NCBI GenBank assembly: GCA_001567105.1
Contig: LMZR01000017.1
Location: forward strand, 1 to 64,000
DNA: 64,000 nucleotides
Source: Chloroflexi bacterium OLB14
GTDB taxonomy: Bacteria > Chloroflexota > Anaerolineae > Anaerolineales > Villigracilaceae
Direction: 5' to 3'
The notes under the pieces are model-generated. The model worked only from the letters and a program-made list of their open reading frames with translations. It was not told the origin of the DNA and did no database searches. The position numbers were made by a program, and so were the translations under genes. The first letter of the stretch is position 1. Each line of letters starts with the position of its first letter. Below, piece after piece: positions 63,454 to 64,000 of the stretch.

Positions 63454-63999
63454 TTACCTCCCCCGCAAAAACGAAATCAAAACTCCAAAGCCACCAATAA
63501 AGCCTAATGACAAAATAATTAAACCTGTTGGCACACGGTTAACCTCTACTTCAGGTAAAAAAGTTGCCACAATAATTTCTGGTGCCGCCGTAAATGTTGG
63601 CAAACGAGTTTGCGTCACTGCTGGAATAAAAGCTTCTACTAATGTTGGGTTAATAGTAGGCGTAGAAGCAAGCGTTGGCGTTGGTGGTGGCTGAATAACT
63701 GGCAAATTCCCTAATTTTAGATAGCGAACATACGGACCATATACCCAAGCTACAGATTCAGGAACACCAGGATAATAAATCTGAATCCACTCACCATCTT
63801 GCGAAATCCCATAAGCAGGTATTTCTTGCCCCATTAAAATCACCCCTACTGCTGGGTATAGAGAAGCGCTTGGGCCTGCATAAACTTTCACAATTTCATT
63901 ACTTTGGTCAATAAGTACCTGCACAATTGCACCTGCAGGTGTCCCTGTTACAGTGGGGATAGAGCCTGTTGGCTGTTGGGCAGAAACATTGAATTGCAC
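63454..63999 (-). CDS. SH3-like domain surface protein, C-terminal part (runs off the window)
   Basis: The visible 181 residues contain an SH3b-like domain (VLIDQSNEIVKVYAGPSASL and GVILMGQEIPAYGISQDGEW) that usually binds cell-wall material. A Pro/Thr linker (PPPTPTLASTPTINPTLV) and a C-terminal helix (GLIILSLGFIGGFGVLISFL) with a basic end follow. The 5' part lies beyond the window edge, so the reported start is only the last in-frame GTG. It converges with the Fe-S gene. Confidence 0.65.
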   Translation of the reverse strand: MQFNVSAQQPTGSIPTVTGTPAGAIVQVLIDQSNEIVKVYAGPSASLYPAVGVILMGQEIPAYGISQDGEWIQIYYPGVPESVAWVYGPYVRYLKLGNLPVIQPPPTPTLASTPTINPTLVEAFIPAVTQTRLPTFTAAPEIIVATFLPEVEVNRVPTGLIILSLGFIGGFGVLISFLRGR

Positions 64000-64000
64000 A

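Overview
The window looks like a chromosomal segment of a Chloroflexota bacterium, most likely class Anaerolineae. It is moderately AT-rich by eye. The evidence is gene content: a large GT39-type membrane protein fused to NHL repeats, several surface lipoproteins with Thr/Pro linkers and NBR1-like Ig domains, a caa3-type oxidase with fused subunits, a GldA/F/G-like ABC operon with a DUF4340 protein, and MTHFR with an N-terminal Cys-rich domain. Genus cannot be set from the sequence alone. No plasmid, phage, transposase, CRISPR or defence genes were recognised.

Layout. 0.1-12.2 kb: sucDC, the GT39/NHL protein, rlmN, an Ig-domain surface protein, a HAD phosphatase, clpP, tig, tRNA-Leu and bcp. 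12.2-19.4 kb: a respiratory operon on the + strand encoding an A2-type caa3 cytochrome oxidase (coxB with cytochrome c, coxA, a COX4-coxC fusion), SCO1, a cupredoxin-like membrane protein, SURF1 and a half-CtaA/CtaB fusion. 19.4-25.1 kb: four membrane proteins of glycosyltransferase type on the - strand. 25.2-30.6 kb: the housekeeping sigma factor and the Gld-like ABC operon. 31-40.5 kb: lipoproteins, cystathionine beta-synthase, an S9 peptidase and a creatininase-family amidohydrolase. 40.5-53.2 kb: an acyltransferase, a SpoU-type methyltransferase, PspC, a formate/nitrite channel, MTHFR, a GlcD/GlcF-like oxidase, a uroporphyrinogen decarboxylase-like protein and gpmA. 53.2-64 kb: mutS, further membrane glycosyltransferase-like proteins, a PLP decarboxylase, a proton-pumping pyrophosphatase, an A-type Fe-S protein and a partial SH3-like protein.

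The genes describe a respiring cell. sucCD feeds succinyl-CoA turnover, the caa3 operon carries its own copper (SCO1) and haem (CtaB, SURF1) assembly factors, hppA conserves energy from pyrophosphate, and the GlcD/GlcF-type oxidase would feed electrons from a 2-hydroxy acid. Many membrane glycosyltransferases and lipoproteins point to a glycosylated single-membrane envelope.

Two themes cut across the window. First, short dispersed repeats (a 72-bp hairpin element, tandem word repeats, perfect palindromes) lie between genes and also in frame inside conserved genes: rlmN, mutS and the GlcD-like oxidase, the last hit three times. Second, about thirteen genes are broken by single-base indels, mostly in A or T runs. 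Uncorrected long-read error is the simplest explanation, so those genes are given as full reconstructed spans.
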